From contig JAFPWF010000002.1 of assembly GCA_017395085.1 (NCBI GenBank), positions 1 through 64,000 on the forward strand: a DNA stretch of 64,000 nucleotides. The letters run 5' to 3'. The DNA is from Oscillospiraceae bacterium (GTDB lineage: Bacteria > Bacillota > Clostridia > Oscillospirales > Oscillospiraceae). A program made the position numbers and the translations under genes. Shown here in pieces: positions 53,678-62,240 of this stretch (its first letter is position 1; each line of letters opens with the position of its first letter). The notes beneath the pieces are model-generated. The model made no database searches. It had not been told where the DNA came from and saw nothing but the letters and a program-made list of their open reading frames with translations.

Positions 53678-53706
53678 TTGACAAACATTATAAATAGTGT
53701 TACATT
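53678..53706 (+). promoter_or_regulatory. Promoter of the second Rnf-type operon
   Basis: TTGACA and TACATT are separated by 17 bases, 68 bases before the lipoprotein start. The region around it is AT-rich. Confidence 0.7.
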
Positions 53707-53773
53707 ACTCGCGACACATTTTTGACAGAATGAGTCTGAGTGTGCAAAAAAAATCTATCATGAGGAGAACATT

Positions 53774-54889
53774 ATGAAAAAGTATTTAGCAATGCTTCTT
53801 CTGGCCTGCATGGTGCTGTCTCTGGCTGCCTGCGGCCAGCAAGCTGCTCCCGCCCCCGCTGCCGAGCCCGCCCCTGCAGCAGAGCCCGCTGCCGAAGCTG
53901 AGGCTCCCGCCGAAGCGGAAGCTCCCGCTGCCGAAGAGCCCGCAGCCGAAGAGCCCGCAGCCGAAGCGGAGTACAAACTCGGCATGGGTGTCAGCCTGAA
54001 CATGGACAGTTCCAAGGCCGGCAACGCCCAGGTTGACGCAACTGTCGCTGCCGTCGTTCTCGACGCGGAAGGCAAGATCGTCGCTGCGAAGCTCGACGTT
54101 GCCCAGAACAAGATGGACGTAACCGACGGCCAGGTTGACACTGAGAAGGAATTCCTGTCCAAGGTCGAACTCGGCGATGACTACAACATGGTCAAGTTCT
54201 CTGACGCCACCCTCGAGTGGTATCAGCAGGCAGCCGCCTTTGAAGAGTACGTGATCGGCAAGACTGCTGACGAAGTCGCCGGCATGGAGACTGTTGTCAA
54301 CGAAGAAGGCCACCAGGTCACTACCGACGAGGCACTCTATGCTTCCTGCTCCATCTCCATCGGTGACTTCAAGGAAGCCGTTGTCAAGGCCTGCAACGAT
54401 GAGCAGGGCCAGACCTTCAAGACTGCCGGCGAATGCAAGCTCGGTCTCGCGGTCATTTCCACCTCCGACGAGTCTGTTGCCGCCACCAAGGATGAAGACG
54501 GCGTTGTGAAAATGTACACCGATTACGCCGCTGTTGCTGTTGATCCCGACGGTAAGATCCTTGCCGCAGTCACCGATGCAACCCAGCCCCAGATCAAGAT
54601 TGACGTCAACGGCGAGATCGTTGAGACCACCTTCAAGGGCACCAAGCGTGAACTGAAGGAAGACTACAACATGGTCAAGTTCTCTGACGCCACCCTCGAG
54701 TGGTATCAGCAGGCCAAGAACTTTGTTGACTTCTGCGCCGGAAAGACCGCGGACGAACTCCGTGCCACCGAAACCCAGCTCAACGAAGAGGGCCACCAGG
54801 TCTTTGTTGACGAGGCCCTGTACGCCAGCGTTTCGATCAGCGTCGACGGCATGATCGACGTGGTAGCGAAGGCTGCTGACAACGCCTGA
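53774..54889 (+). CDS. Lipoprotein with two tandem repeats, first gene of the second Rnf operon
   Basis: This 371-residue lipoprotein has a lipobox LAAC (Cys20) and an Ala/Glu/Pro linker to about residue 66. Two homologous units follow (about 67-206 and 214-371). Each unit has a V-A-V-D-G-KI-AA strand pair, a shared DYNMVKFSDATLEWYQQA segment, GKTADE and NEEGHQV-DEALYAS-SIS. The family is not recognised. Both copies contain S-D-A-T (S143-T146 and S304-T307), which loosely resembles the S-G-A-T flavinylation motif. Because apbE and rnfC follow directly, a periplasm-side redox or substrate-binding role for the complex is plausible but unproven. GAGGAG precedes the ATG. Confidence 0.85.
   Translation: MKKYLAMLLLACMVLSLAACGQQAAPAPAAEPAPAAEPAAEAEAPAEAEAPAAEEPAAEEPAAEAEYKLGMGVSLNMDSSKAGNAQVDATVAAVVLDAEGKIVAAKLDVAQNKMDVTDGQVDTEKEFLSKVELGDDYNMVKFSDATLEWYQQAAAFEEYVIGKTADEVAGMETVVNEEGHQVTTDEALYASCSISIGDFKEAVVKACNDEQGQTFKTAGECKLGLAVISTSDESVAATKDEDGVVKMYTDYAAVAVDPDGKILAAVTDATQPQIKIDVNGEIVETTFKGTKRELKEDYNMVKFSDATLEWYQQAKNFVDFCAGKTADELRATETQLNEEGHQVFVDEALYASVSISVDGMIDVVAKAADNA
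54179..54231 (+). repeat. Intragenic 53-bp repeat, copy 1
   Basis: Identical over 53 bases to 54662-54714 within the same gene, 483 bases apart. Confidence 0.95.
54662..54714 (+). repeat. Intragenic 53-bp repeat, copy 2
   Basis: Second identical copy, encoding the shared segment around SDATLEWYQQA. Confidence 0.95.
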
Positions 54890-54911
54890 AATCCATAAAA
54901 AACCATAGGGG

Positions 54912-56009
54912 ATGAACGCTTTGCGGCAACGAAAATCGTGGATTGCGATCCTGCTGCTTGCGCTGCTGCTCGGAGGCTGCTCCTCCCGGAGCCCGCAGGA
55001 GACGGCAGATGCAGCACCTGACGAAGTGCCGCAGGTCGAGCCGAAGGGAAAAGTATACTACACCTATTTCGACACCGTCTCCTATGTATATGACTACGCA
55101 GGAGATTCGGCAGAACGGTTTGACGACCGTTCTGCCGAAGTTTCTCATATTCTGTCAGAGTATCACCAGCTGTTCGACATCTACCACGAGTACAGCGGCA
55201 TCAACAACCTCTTCACGCTCAACAAAGCTGCCGGCGGGGATGCCCTGGAGGTTGACCCGAGGCTGATAGACTTTCTCCTCTGTGCACGGGACATGTACGA
55301 GCTGACCGACGGTGAGATGAACATTATGCTCGGGCCGGTGCTTCGCCTCTGGCACGACTGCCGCGAGGCAGCAGAGGCAAATCCTTCCGAAGCCGACATT
55401 CCTTCGGCGGAGGCCCTGGAGGAGGCTTACCGGCACACGGACATCTCCCTTCTGGAGATTGACCGTGAACACAGCACGGTCCGGCTCGCGGATCCCGCGG
55501 CCTCCGTAGACGTCGGAGCGCTCGGAAAAGGATATGCCACGGAGCGGGCCGCAGAGTATCTGGAGCAGCAGGGTGCCGCAGGCTATGTGCTGAACATCGG
55601 CGGAAATATCCGCTGCATCGGCGACCGCCCGGACGGCAGCGGATGGGTCACAGCCATCCGGAACCCGGACAACTCCGCTGACGACTTTGTCCGCCGCATC
55701 CGCATCCGTGATACCGCCTGTGTGACTTCCGGCGTATACGAACGGTACTTCACCGTGGACGGTGTGCGCTACCACCATATCATTGACCGCGACACTCTGA
55801 TGCCGGCTCGCTATTATGATTCCCTTACCGTGATTACCCCCGACAGTGCACTGGCCGATGCGCTTTCTACGGCTCTGTTCTGCATGCCGTGGGAAGATGG
55901 AAACGAACTTGCAAAAGAAATCGGGAATGTAGAGGTCCTGTGGCTCTTCCCCGACGGAGAGCAGCGCGGCACTCCCGGCATTGCCGGTTTGACAGAAGAA
56001 CAATCTTAA
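54912..56009 (+). CDS. apbE: FAD:protein FMN transferase (ApbE), lipoprotein
   Basis: This 365-residue ApbE-family enzyme has a signal peptide with lipobox LLLGGCSS. It transfers FMN from FAD to a Thr of RnfG- or RnfD-type proteins on the outer face of the membrane. Motifs include YYTYFDTVSYVYDY, the region FLLCARDMYELTDGEMNIML, the conserved VDVGALGKGYATERAAEYL and the late HHIIDRDTLMPARYY. It is the second gene of the Rnf-type operon and probably modifies both this complex and the other Rnf operon. Confidence 0.95.
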   Translation: MNALRQRKSWIAILLLALLLGGCSSRSPQETADAAPDEVPQVEPKGKVYYTYFDTVSYVYDYAGDSAERFDDRSAEVSHILSEYHQLFDIYHEYSGINNLFTLNKAAGGDALEVDPRLIDFLLCARDMYELTDGEMNIMLGPVLRLWHDCREAAEANPSEADIPSAEALEEAYRHTDISLLEIDREHSTVRLADPAASVDVGALGKGYATERAAEYLEQQGAAGYVLNIGGNIRCIGDRPDGSGWVTAIRNPDNSADDFVRRIRIRDTACVTSGVYERYFTVDGVRYHHIIDRDTLMPARYYDSLTVITPDSALADALSTALFCMPWEDGNELAKEIGNVEVLWLFPDGEQRGTPGIAGLTEEQS

Positions 56010-56035
56010 TCCCTGAAGGAGGCGGGACATCTCAA

Positions 56036-57364
56036 ATGAGAAAAAACATCTCGACCCTGAAATTACCCCATTACAAGGGCACGGCGGGGAAAGCCGCCGT
56101 GCGTATCCCGGTACCCAAAGAGGTACTGCTGCCGATGAACATGCACTCCGGGCAGGCGGCCGAGCCCGTCGTTGCCGTTGGAGATCATGTCACCGTCGGC
56201 CAGCTGATCGCACGGGAAGAAGGCCGGAACAGCGCTCCCGTACACGCTTCCGTTTCCGGCACCGTCAAAGCCATTGAGCCGTACGCGGCAGGCGGAAGAA
56301 AAACAACCGCCATCCGCATTGAGAGCGACGGGAAGATGGAGCACTGTGCAGATCTGAAGATTCCCCAGCCGACGAATCTGGACGAGTTTCTGCAGTGCGT
56401 GCGCGAAAGCGGCGTAGTCGGTCTGGGCGGAGCTGCTTTTCCTGTGTGGGCAAAACTTGCCGCCGCGCAGAAGAGCCACATTCAGACCGTGCTCATCAAC
56501 GGTGCGGAATGCGAGCCTTTTATTACCAGCGACCACCGTGTGATGCTGGAATGCGGCGACCTGATCGAAGAAGGAATTGAACTGCTTCGCCGCTTCCTGG
56601 AATCCGAAGAATACATCATCGGGATTGAAAAGAACAAGCCCGACGCCATTGAACAGCTGACGGAACGCTTCAAGGATGACCCTTCCGTAAAAGTCATGCC
56701 GCTGGAAAGCGTCTATCCTCAGGGAGCCAAGCAGGTGCTGCTGTACAACGCCACCGGCAAGGTCGTCGGTCCGGGCCAGCGTCTTGCCTCTCTCGGGGTC
56801 ATTATCATCAATGTCACCTCGCTTGTGAAAACTGCAGAGTATTTCACAACCGGAATGCCGCTTGTCGAACGTATCGTAACGGTTGAAGGTTCAGCCGTCA
56901 AGGAGCCGAAAAACCTGATCGTCCCGATCGGCACTTCGATCCGCGATCTGGTGGAAGCCTGCGGCGGACTGACGGAAGATCCGGGCAAGATCCTTTACGG
57001 CGGCGCCATGATGGGCAAAACCGTGGACACCCTTGACGCATCGGTTCTGAAAGCGACGAATGCCGTTGTCATCATGAACCGCAGGGACGCGGAAAAGATC
57101 AAGCCCTCCCCCTGCATCCACTGCGGGCGCTGCGTGGCGGTCTGCCCCCTGGGGCTCAATCCAACCGCCTTTGCCCGTGCGATGGAAATGGAGAACGAGG
57201 ATGCCCGTGCGGCACTGCTGCAAAAGGAGCAGGTATCGCTCTGCATGGAATGCGGATGCTGCAGTTATGTCTGCCCGGCCCACCGTCCGCTGGCTGAGAA
57301 CAACAGCGCTGCCCGCCGCTTCATCCGCAGCTGGGAAAGCGCCAGGAAAGAAGGAGGGAAGTAA
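56036..57364 (+). CDS. rnfC: RnfC-like subunit of a second Rnf complex
   Basis: This 442-residue RnfC homologue starts RKNISTLKLPHYKGTAGKA. It has a hammerhead-like region, NADH-binding segments (GVVGLGGAAFPVWAKLAAA and NGAECEPFI) and two [4Fe-4S] motifs (CIHCGRCVAVCPLGL and CMECGCCSYVCPAHR). It is clearly diverged from the RnfC at 40.3-41.7 kb. The gene follows apbE by 26 bases. Confidence 0.93.
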   Translation: MRKNISTLKLPHYKGTAGKAAVRIPVPKEVLLPMNMHSGQAAEPVVAVGDHVTVGQLIAREEGRNSAPVHASVSGTVKAIEPYAAGGRKTTAIRIESDGKMEHCADLKIPQPTNLDEFLQCVRESGVVGLGGAAFPVWAKLAAAQKSHIQTVLINGAECEPFITSDHRVMLECGDLIEEGIELLRRFLESEEYIIGIEKNKPDAIEQLTERFKDDPSVKVMPLESVYPQGAKQVLLYNATGKVVGPGQRLASLGVIIINVTSLVKTAEYFTTGMPLVERIVTVEGSAVKEPKNLIVPIGTSIRDLVEACGGLTEDPGKILYGGAMMGKTVDTLDASVLKATNAVVIMNRRDAEKIKPSPCIHCGRCVAVCPLGLNPTAFARAMEMENEDARAALLQKEQVSLCMECGCCSYVCPAHRPLAENNSAARRFIRSWESARKEGGK

Positions 57365-57367
57365 GCC

Positions 57368-58294
57368 ATGGATAAACCCATCATGTCTGCCGGCCCTCAC
57401 ATTCACAGCAAGGACAGCAGCAGCCGGATCATGCTTGACGTGATCATCGCGCTGCTTCCCGCCGCTGTCGCCGGCGTGATCCTTTTCGGTCCGCGCGCAG
57501 CAATTGTGATTCTGACCTGTGTTGTCAGCGCCGTATTGTCCGAATATCTGTTTAACCTGGCCGCCCGCAAGGAACAAACCGTTGGAGACCTCAGCGCCGT
57601 GGTCACAGGATTGCTGCTGGCGCTGAACCTCAGCACAAACGTCCCTCTGTGGCAGTGCGTGCTCGGCTCAGTTTTCGCCATTGTCGTGGTCAAATGCGCT
57701 TTCGGCGGCATCGGCCACAACTTTGCGAATCCTGCCATCACCGCCCGTGTCTTTCTGCTGATGGCCTTCACCTCGACAGTTGCCGGAGGCGCTGCACCGC
57801 GGTTTGCCGATGCGGTCTCTTCCGCCACCCCGCTGAACCTGATCGGCACGGAAGGCGCGGTTCTTCCCAGTCTGGGAGACATGTTCCTCGGGCTGCGCGG
57901 CGGCGCCATCGGCGAAACCTGTATCCTTGCCCTGCTGGTCGGTTTTGTCTATCTGCTGGTACGCGGTGTCATCCGCTGGCAGACCCCGGTGATCTTCATC
58001 GGGACTGTGTTTGTGTGCTACCTGATTGCCACCGGCAGCTTCAGTGTTGCGCTTTATGAAGTGCTTGCAGGCGGCCTTGTGCTCGGTGCGGTTTTCATGG
58101 CAACCGATTATTCGACCACTCCCATTACCGCCGAAGGGCGGATGCTGTTTGCCCTGGGCTGCGGCCTGCTTACTTTTGTGATCCGGCGCTTCTGTTCCCT
58201 GCCGGAAGGCGTTTCCTACTCGATTCTCTGCATGAACGTGCTCGCCCCCTGGCTGGAACAGTGGACGCGCAGAAAGCCGCTGGGAGGTGTCTGA
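57368..58294 (+). CDS. rnfD: RnfD-like subunit of a second Rnf complex
   Basis: This 308-residue polytopic membrane subunit has the covalent FMN motif SATPLN (T154) and the family blocks GDLSAVVTGLLLALNLST and FMATDYSTTPIT. It lacks the long C-terminal coiled-coil tail of the other RnfD in this window. It ends one base before the rnfG start. Confidence 0.93.
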   Translation: MDKPIMSAGPHIHSKDSSSRIMLDVIIALLPAAVAGVILFGPRAAIVILTCVVSAVLSEYLFNLAARKEQTVGDLSAVVTGLLLALNLSTNVPLWQCVLGSVFAIVVVKCAFGGIGHNFANPAITARVFLLMAFTSTVAGGAAPRFADAVSSATPLNLIGTEGAVLPSLGDMFLGLRGGAIGETCILALLVGFVYLLVRGVIRWQTPVIFIGTVFVCYLIATGSFSVALYEVLAGGLVLGAVFMATDYSTTPITAEGRMLFALGCGLLTFVIRRFCSLPEGVSYSILCMNVLAPWLEQWTRRKPLGGV

Positions 58295-58295
58295 T

Positions 58296-59579
58296 ATGAA
58301 GAAACAGCCTGTTTTACGTTCCGTGCTGTGTCTGCTTCTGCTGCTTGCTGTACTGGCTGCAGGCGTATACGGCATCAACGGCTTCACAGCCCCCAGGATT
58401 GCGGAGAATGAACGTCTGGCCGCTGAAGCGGCCGCAGCTGCCGAAAAAGCCCTGCTCGGGAACTCCGTGATGCTTTTTGACCGGGAAGACGAGGCGGCTT
58501 CCACCATTTCCGTTTCGGCCGATACCGTGCAGTCTGTCTATCAGGATGATGAAAGAGGCCTGTATCTGGTTCGCCTGAGCACTAGCGAAGGCTATTCCAA
58601 GCTCCCCATTCTCCTGACGCTGACACTGGATTATGACGGAAAGATTGTTTCTCTCGACATCAATGAGAACCCGGACGACAAGGAGCTCGGCGAGGAATTC
58701 CCCCTGAGTTTTGAAGGCCAGGATTCCACTCTTGCCGGCGTCAACCTGGTTGCCGGCGTGACCTTCTCCTCCTCCGCCATCCGCAATGCAGTCAACGACG
58801 GCTTCAACGCCCTGATCGACAACGGGCTCTTTGCAGCCGCAGAAAAGAGCGATGATCAGCTCCTCAACGAACTGCTCCCGCAGGTTTATCCGGGTCTGGT
58901 CAACAAGGCCGGGGTTCCGCAGGGTGAAGAGCTGGCCGGCAGCGGCAGCGTCTCCAGCGGAATCAAAGCAGCAAACGGAAGCGGCTTTGCCTGGTTTGTC
59001 ACCGGTGATGAAAGCCTGCTCGCCGTGGACAGCGCACTCGACACTGTGAAGCTTTACAACACCGCTGGCGAAGACGTCACCGGCACGGCAGATTCTTCGC
59101 TGATTGAAGAGATCCAGGCGCTCTCCGACGCCAACGCCGATGATTACACCGACAAAGATCTGAAGGCCTTCGGCAGAATGCTTGACGAAGACGCCGAGCT
59201 GACCGCAGTTGAAATTCCCGGGCTCTGCAACAGCGTGAACGGCGCCTACATCGCACAGACTGCGGACGGCGAACGCTACGCTTTCGTTGCGCGGCCTTAC
59301 GGTTATTCCAATGAAGTGATGGACTTCTACTATGTGCTCGACGAAGACGGCGCAATCGATGCTTTCCGGATTGCTGAGCTGATCATCTATTCCGAGTACT
59401 ATTCTGCCTACACACTGGACGAGGACAGCTATAAGGAAGGGCTCCTCGGTCTGACGCAGGACAGCTACACCGGCGAGCAGACTCTCATCAGCGGTGCAAC
59501 CATGACATCTCAGGCTGCGGATACCGCGATGCAGGATGTCTTTGAAGCTTACCGGCTTCTGATGGAAAGCAGGGGGTGA
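58296..59579 (+). CDS. rnfG: Long RnfG-like subunit with two FMN-binding motifs
   Basis: This 427-residue protein has an N-terminal membrane anchor (VLCLLLLLAVLAAGVYGIN). Two FMN-binding-type units follow. The first carries AGVTFSSSA (T156), and the second carries SGATMTSQA (T402), which matches the ApbE target motif closely. An ordinary RnfG is about 180-200 residues, so this subunit is roughly twice as long. GGGAGGTG precedes the ATG at 58296. It could bind two flavins outside the membrane; only the second site is a strong match. Confidence 0.88.
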   Translation: MKKQPVLRSVLCLLLLLAVLAAGVYGINGFTAPRIAENERLAAEAAAAAEKALLGNSVMLFDREDEAASTISVSADTVQSVYQDDERGLYLVRLSTSEGYSKLPILLTLTLDYDGKIVSLDINENPDDKELGEEFPLSFEGQDSTLAGVNLVAGVTFSSSAIRNAVNDGFNALIDNGLFAAAEKSDDQLLNELLPQVYPGLVNKAGVPQGEELAGSGSVSSGIKAANGSGFAWFVTGDESLLAVDSALDTVKLYNTAGEDVTGTADSSLIEEIQALSDANADDYTDKDLKAFGRMLDEDAELTAVEIPGLCNSVNGAYIAQTADGERYAFVARPYGYSNEVMDFYYVLDEDGAIDAFRIAELIIYSEYYSAYTLDEDSYKEGLLGLTQDSYTGEQTLISGATMTSQAADTAMQDVFEAYRLLMESRG

Positions 59580-59583
59580 AGAC

Positions 59584-60219
59584 ATGAAAAAGAAACTACT
59601 ATCCGGTAATCCTGTTTTACTGCTGTTTCTCGGTGCGGCACCCGCCCTGGCTTCCAGCACTTCGGTAACCAGTGCTCTGGGTATGGGCATCGCAGTGATC
59701 GGCGTTCTTCTCTGTTCGGCTCTTGTGCTCGGTCTGCTCCGGAACCTGATTCCTGAGGAAGCAAAACTCAGTGCGGCTGTGATCGTTGTCGCCGGTTTCG
59801 CTTCCATGGCGCAGCTGCTGCTGCATGCGTTTCTCCCCTCCGCTTACGCGATGCTCGTCTTCTATGCAGCAGTTCTCGGCGTTGACCTGATGCTCTTCGG
59901 CTCTGCCGAGAACGCGATGGACGCGGGTCTCGGCAAGGGGCTGGTGAATGCGCTTGTGAGCGGACTCTGCTTCCTGGTCTTTGTTCTGATCCTTGCGGCT
60001 ATCCGTGAGCTCTTCGGTGCCGGCAGCTTTGCCGGGAAAGCCGTGGACGGCCTGAAGGATATTAAGATTGCACTGCTGTGCCAGCCCTCCGGCGGACTGT
60101 TTGTATTCGGGATTCTGCTGGCTGTTGTAAACAAACTATTTCCCTCCACGGACGGTGCAGGCGCCCTTACAAGCGCCTCCGCCTTCCTGGAAAGCGAACA
60201 GAAGGAGGCTGAAGCATGA
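59584..60219 (+). CDS. rnfE: RnfE-like subunit of a second Rnf complex
   Basis: This 211-residue polytopic membrane subunit starts KKKLLSGNPVLLLFLGAAPALA, like the NPVL block of RnfE, and has a second block FLPSAYAMLVFYAAVLGVDLML. Conserved cysteines of the usual intramembrane iron-sulfur site are not evident in this copy, unlike the RnfE at 37.9-38.6 kb. It overlaps the next gene by four bases. Confidence 0.85.
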   Translation: MKKKLLSGNPVLLLFLGAAPALASSTSVTSALGMGIAVIGVLLCSALVLGLLRNLIPEEAKLSAAVIVVAGFASMAQLLLHAFLPSAYAMLVFYAAVLGVDLMLFGSAENAMDAGLGKGLVNALVSGLCFLVFVLILAAIRELFGAGSFAGKAVDGLKDIKIALLCQPSGGLFVFGILLAVVNKLFPSTDGAGALTSASAFLESEQKEAEA

Positions 60220-60749
60220 AAGAAACCATCCTTTTGGTGCTTGGCTTTGTGCTGGTCAACAATTATGCGCTGACAGCTTTTCTCGGCCTTACCCCCCTGC
60301 TGGGTTACTCAAAAAAAGGCGAAAAGATTCTGGCTCTCGGCCTTTCCGTTACGGCTGTCACGCTCGTCACGGCAGTGCTGCTGTGGCTGCTGCGCGGCGT
60401 CATCCCGGCATACTTCCAGATTCTCGCCGCCGTTGTCATCGTCCTGCTGCTCGTGTATTTGCTTCAGCAGGTCTGCGGCAAATCACTCGGGATCTGGTTC
60501 CCCGCCATTGCACTGAACAGCGCCGTACTTGGGCTTGCCCTGAACGCGACGGCCGAAGAAAGCGTCGGTACGGTGATTCTCTCCGCGCTTGGCGTTGGAC
60601 TCGGTTTTCTGCTGGGTCTCTACCTACTCGCCGGGGTTCAGAGGCGGATTGAGGAAGAACACCTTCCCAAAGCTTTCCGCGGACTCCCGATTCAGATTTT
60701 GGCAGCCGCCATCGTTGCCCTGATGCTGACGGCATTTAACTTTCAATGA
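60216..60749 (+). CDS. rnfA: RnfA-like subunit of a second Rnf complex
   Basis: This 177-residue polytopic membrane subunit starts KETILLVLGFVLVNNYALTAFLG, with LTPLLGYSKKGEK where typical RnfA has CCPFLG plus Cys, and later FPAIALNSAVLGLALN in place of TNCAVLG. The cysteines that would hold the intramembrane iron-sulfur site are missing. It overlaps the genes on both sides by four bases. Confidence 0.87.
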   Translation: MKETILLVLGFVLVNNYALTAFLGLTPLLGYSKKGEKILALGLSVTAVTLVTAVLLWLLRGVIPAYFQILAAVVIVLLLVYLLQQVCGKSLGIWFPAIALNSAVLGLALNATAEESVGTVILSALGVGLGFLLGLYLLAGVQRRIEEEHLPKAFRGLPIQILAAAIVALMLTAFNFQ

Positions 60750-61126
60750 AGCGGGGTTCTGACCGGAAAAAGCTGATCAGAGATCTCGTTCTGGCAGGTT
60801 CTCTGCTGCTTGCAGCGGTCATTTTGCTGCTGGTGATCAACGGAAGCCGGGAATCCGGCGGTGTGGCCGTTGTACGTGTGGATGGTGTAGAAACCGAAAG
60901 GCTTCCCCTCTCCGTGAACGGCACCTTCCCGCTCAACGGCGGCAGCAACATCCTGATCATTCAGGATGGGCAGGCCTGGATGAGTGAAGCAAACTGCCCG
61001 GATCTGATTTGTGTCCGGCAGGGGATAATCCACTACACCGGCCAGGTCATCACCTGTCTCCCCAACCGGCTGACCGTCACAATAGAGGGCGGTGAATCCG
61101 GCGGCGTTGACCTCATTGTCGGTTAA
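60746..61126 (+). CDS. NusG domain II-containing membrane-anchored protein
   Basis: This 126-residue protein has one N-terminal membrane helix (LIRDLVLAGSLLLAAVILLLV) and a NusG-II-type beta domain with GTFPLNGGSNILIIQDG, ANCPDLICVRQG and ITCLPNRLTVTIEGG. The Cys pair in NCPDLIC and a third in TCLPN are typical of the family often found next to rnf genes. In this operon it takes the place where rnfB would be expected. Its function is not known. Confidence 0.9.
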   Translation: MKRGSDRKKLIRDLVLAGSLLLAAVILLLVINGSRESGGVAVVRVDGVETERLPLSVNGTFPLNGGSNILIIQDGQAWMSEANCPDLICVRQGIIHYTGQVITCLPNRLTVTIEGGESGGVDLIVG

Positions 61127-61146
61127 CACTCCGGTCAAATAACAAG

Positions 61147-61190
61147 AAGAACGGAAGAGAATGGACATCATTCCTCTTCCGTTCTTTTAT
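61147..61190 (+). terminator. Terminator of the second Rnf operon
   Basis: A 13-bp stem AAGAACGGAAGAG/CTCTTCCGTTCTT is followed by TTTTATT, 21 bases after the NusG-II stop. Confidence 0.9.
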
Positions 61191-61207
61191 TCAGTTTATT
61201 ATATGAT

Positions 61208-61960
61208 TCATGCCTGCGTATCGCGGTGATAGATTCTGCGGTACTCTTCCGTTTCCATCCCCTGCTCGTCAAACAGGATCAGCGGAGTTTCCGCTTTCAG
61301 CCCCGGTTTTCCGTCCTTCCTGCCCTCAAGCAGGACCAGCATCGCTTCCTTCCCGGGACAATGGTAAACAAAACGCAGCCGCTTCGGCTCCAGGCGACAG
61401 CTTGTCATGGTCTGCATCAGGCGATTCAGCCCGTCCGGCCGATAGCACAAAAACACCCTTCCGCCGCTTCTGCACAGCCGGGCGGCTGCAGCGCAAACGT
61501 CCTCCAGGCTGCAATTTAACTCCGCACGTGCGGAAGCCCGATCCGGATGCGGAGACTGCAGGCCGCGCTCCCGCTCAAAGTAGGGCGGATTGGAAATGAC
61601 GAAATCAAAACTCCCTGCCTGAACATTTTTCACCGTATGCCGGAAGTCTCCGGGAAGAATCACAGCCCGATCAGAAAAACCGTTCCGCTCCATGTTCTCT
61701 TTCGCAAGTGCAGCTGCACGATCCGTGAGTTCCATCCCGGTCATCGTGAGCGCAGGGGTTTTCCAGAGGAGCAGCAGCATCAGCGCACCGGACGCGCAGC
61801 CGAGATCAACGCCGCTCCTGCCGGCTGATGATTGCGCAAAGTCGGCAAGCAGCACCGTATCGGTTGTCAGGCGGATTTGATCGTCCTGAGCAAAAAAAGG
61901 TCCGCCCGGCCATAGTCGTTCCATTTCCAGATTCATCTGCATCATCGCCTGTTTCCGCAT
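61208..61960 (-). CDS. tRNA1(Val) (adenine37-N6)-methyltransferase (TrmN6-like)
   Basis: This 250-residue SAM-dependent methyltransferase has the FQFKxFxx-like opening FAQDDQIRLTTDTVLLADFA, the SAM motif VDLGCASGALMLLLL and the N6-adenine motif ISNPPYFERERG. The enzyme would modify A37 of tRNA-Val. It ends with a short Cys-containing region and a basic tail. Translation may start at 61960 or at an ATG 15-24 bases later. Confidence 0.88.
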   Translation of the reverse strand: MRKQAMMQMNLEMERLWPGGPFFAQDDQIRLTTDTVLLADFAQSSAGRSGVDLGCASGALMLLLLWKTPALTMTGMELTDRAAALAKENMERNGFSDRAVILPGDFRHTVKNVQAGSFDFVISNPPYFERERGLQSPHPDRASARAELNCSLEDVCAAAARLCRSGGRVFLCYRPDGLNRLMQTMTSCRLEPKRLRFVYHCPGKEAMLVLLEGRKDGKPGLKAETPLILFDEQGMETEEYRRIYHRDTQA

Positions 61961-62023
61961 TCCTGTGTCCCGTCAGCAATGTCTGCCTTAACCCCGGGAG
62001 GCTTCTCCGCTTCATAAACCCAT

Positions 62024-62057
62024 AAAAAACGGAGAGGTAAAAACCTCTCCGTTTTTT
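62024..62057. terminator. Bidirectional terminator between the methyltransferase and ferredoxin genes
   Basis: A 15-bp perfect stem AAAAAACGGAGAGGT and its complement has a short loop and A/T-rich flanks, giving T-runs on both strands. It lies 13 bases past the ferredoxin stop. Confidence 0.92.
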
Positions 62058-62069
62058 CATTGAAACGCC

Positions 62070-62240
62070 TCAGACGTTCTCAATGGCCTCAGCCGGGCAC
62101 TGAGCTGCGCAGGCGCCGCACTCCAGGCACTTGCTCTGGTCGATCTCATAGTGGAGTTCGCCCATGTCGATGGCCTCGGCAGGGCACTGTGCTGCGCAGG
62201 AACCGCAGGACAGGCACTCGTCGGTGATAACAAAAGCCAT
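62070..62240 (-). CDS. Two-[4Fe-4S] ferredoxin
   Basis: This 56-residue clostridial-type ferredoxin reads MAFVITDECLSCGSCAAQCP at its start. It has a second CLECGACAAQCP motif, with eight cysteines in the two CxxCxxCxxxCP patterns. It carries low-potential electrons and is the natural partner of Rnf complexes. GGGAGG precedes the ATG at 62240. It is a single-gene unit. Confidence 0.96.
   Translation of the reverse strand: MAFVITDECLSCGSCAAQCPAEAIDMGELHYEIDQSKCLECGACAAQCPAEAIENV

Noticed and set aside
58314..59807. A 497-codon minus-strand open frame opposite the long rnfG
   Set aside because: The plus-strand frame carries FMN-binding motifs and a proper ribosome binding site; the reverse frame has neither.
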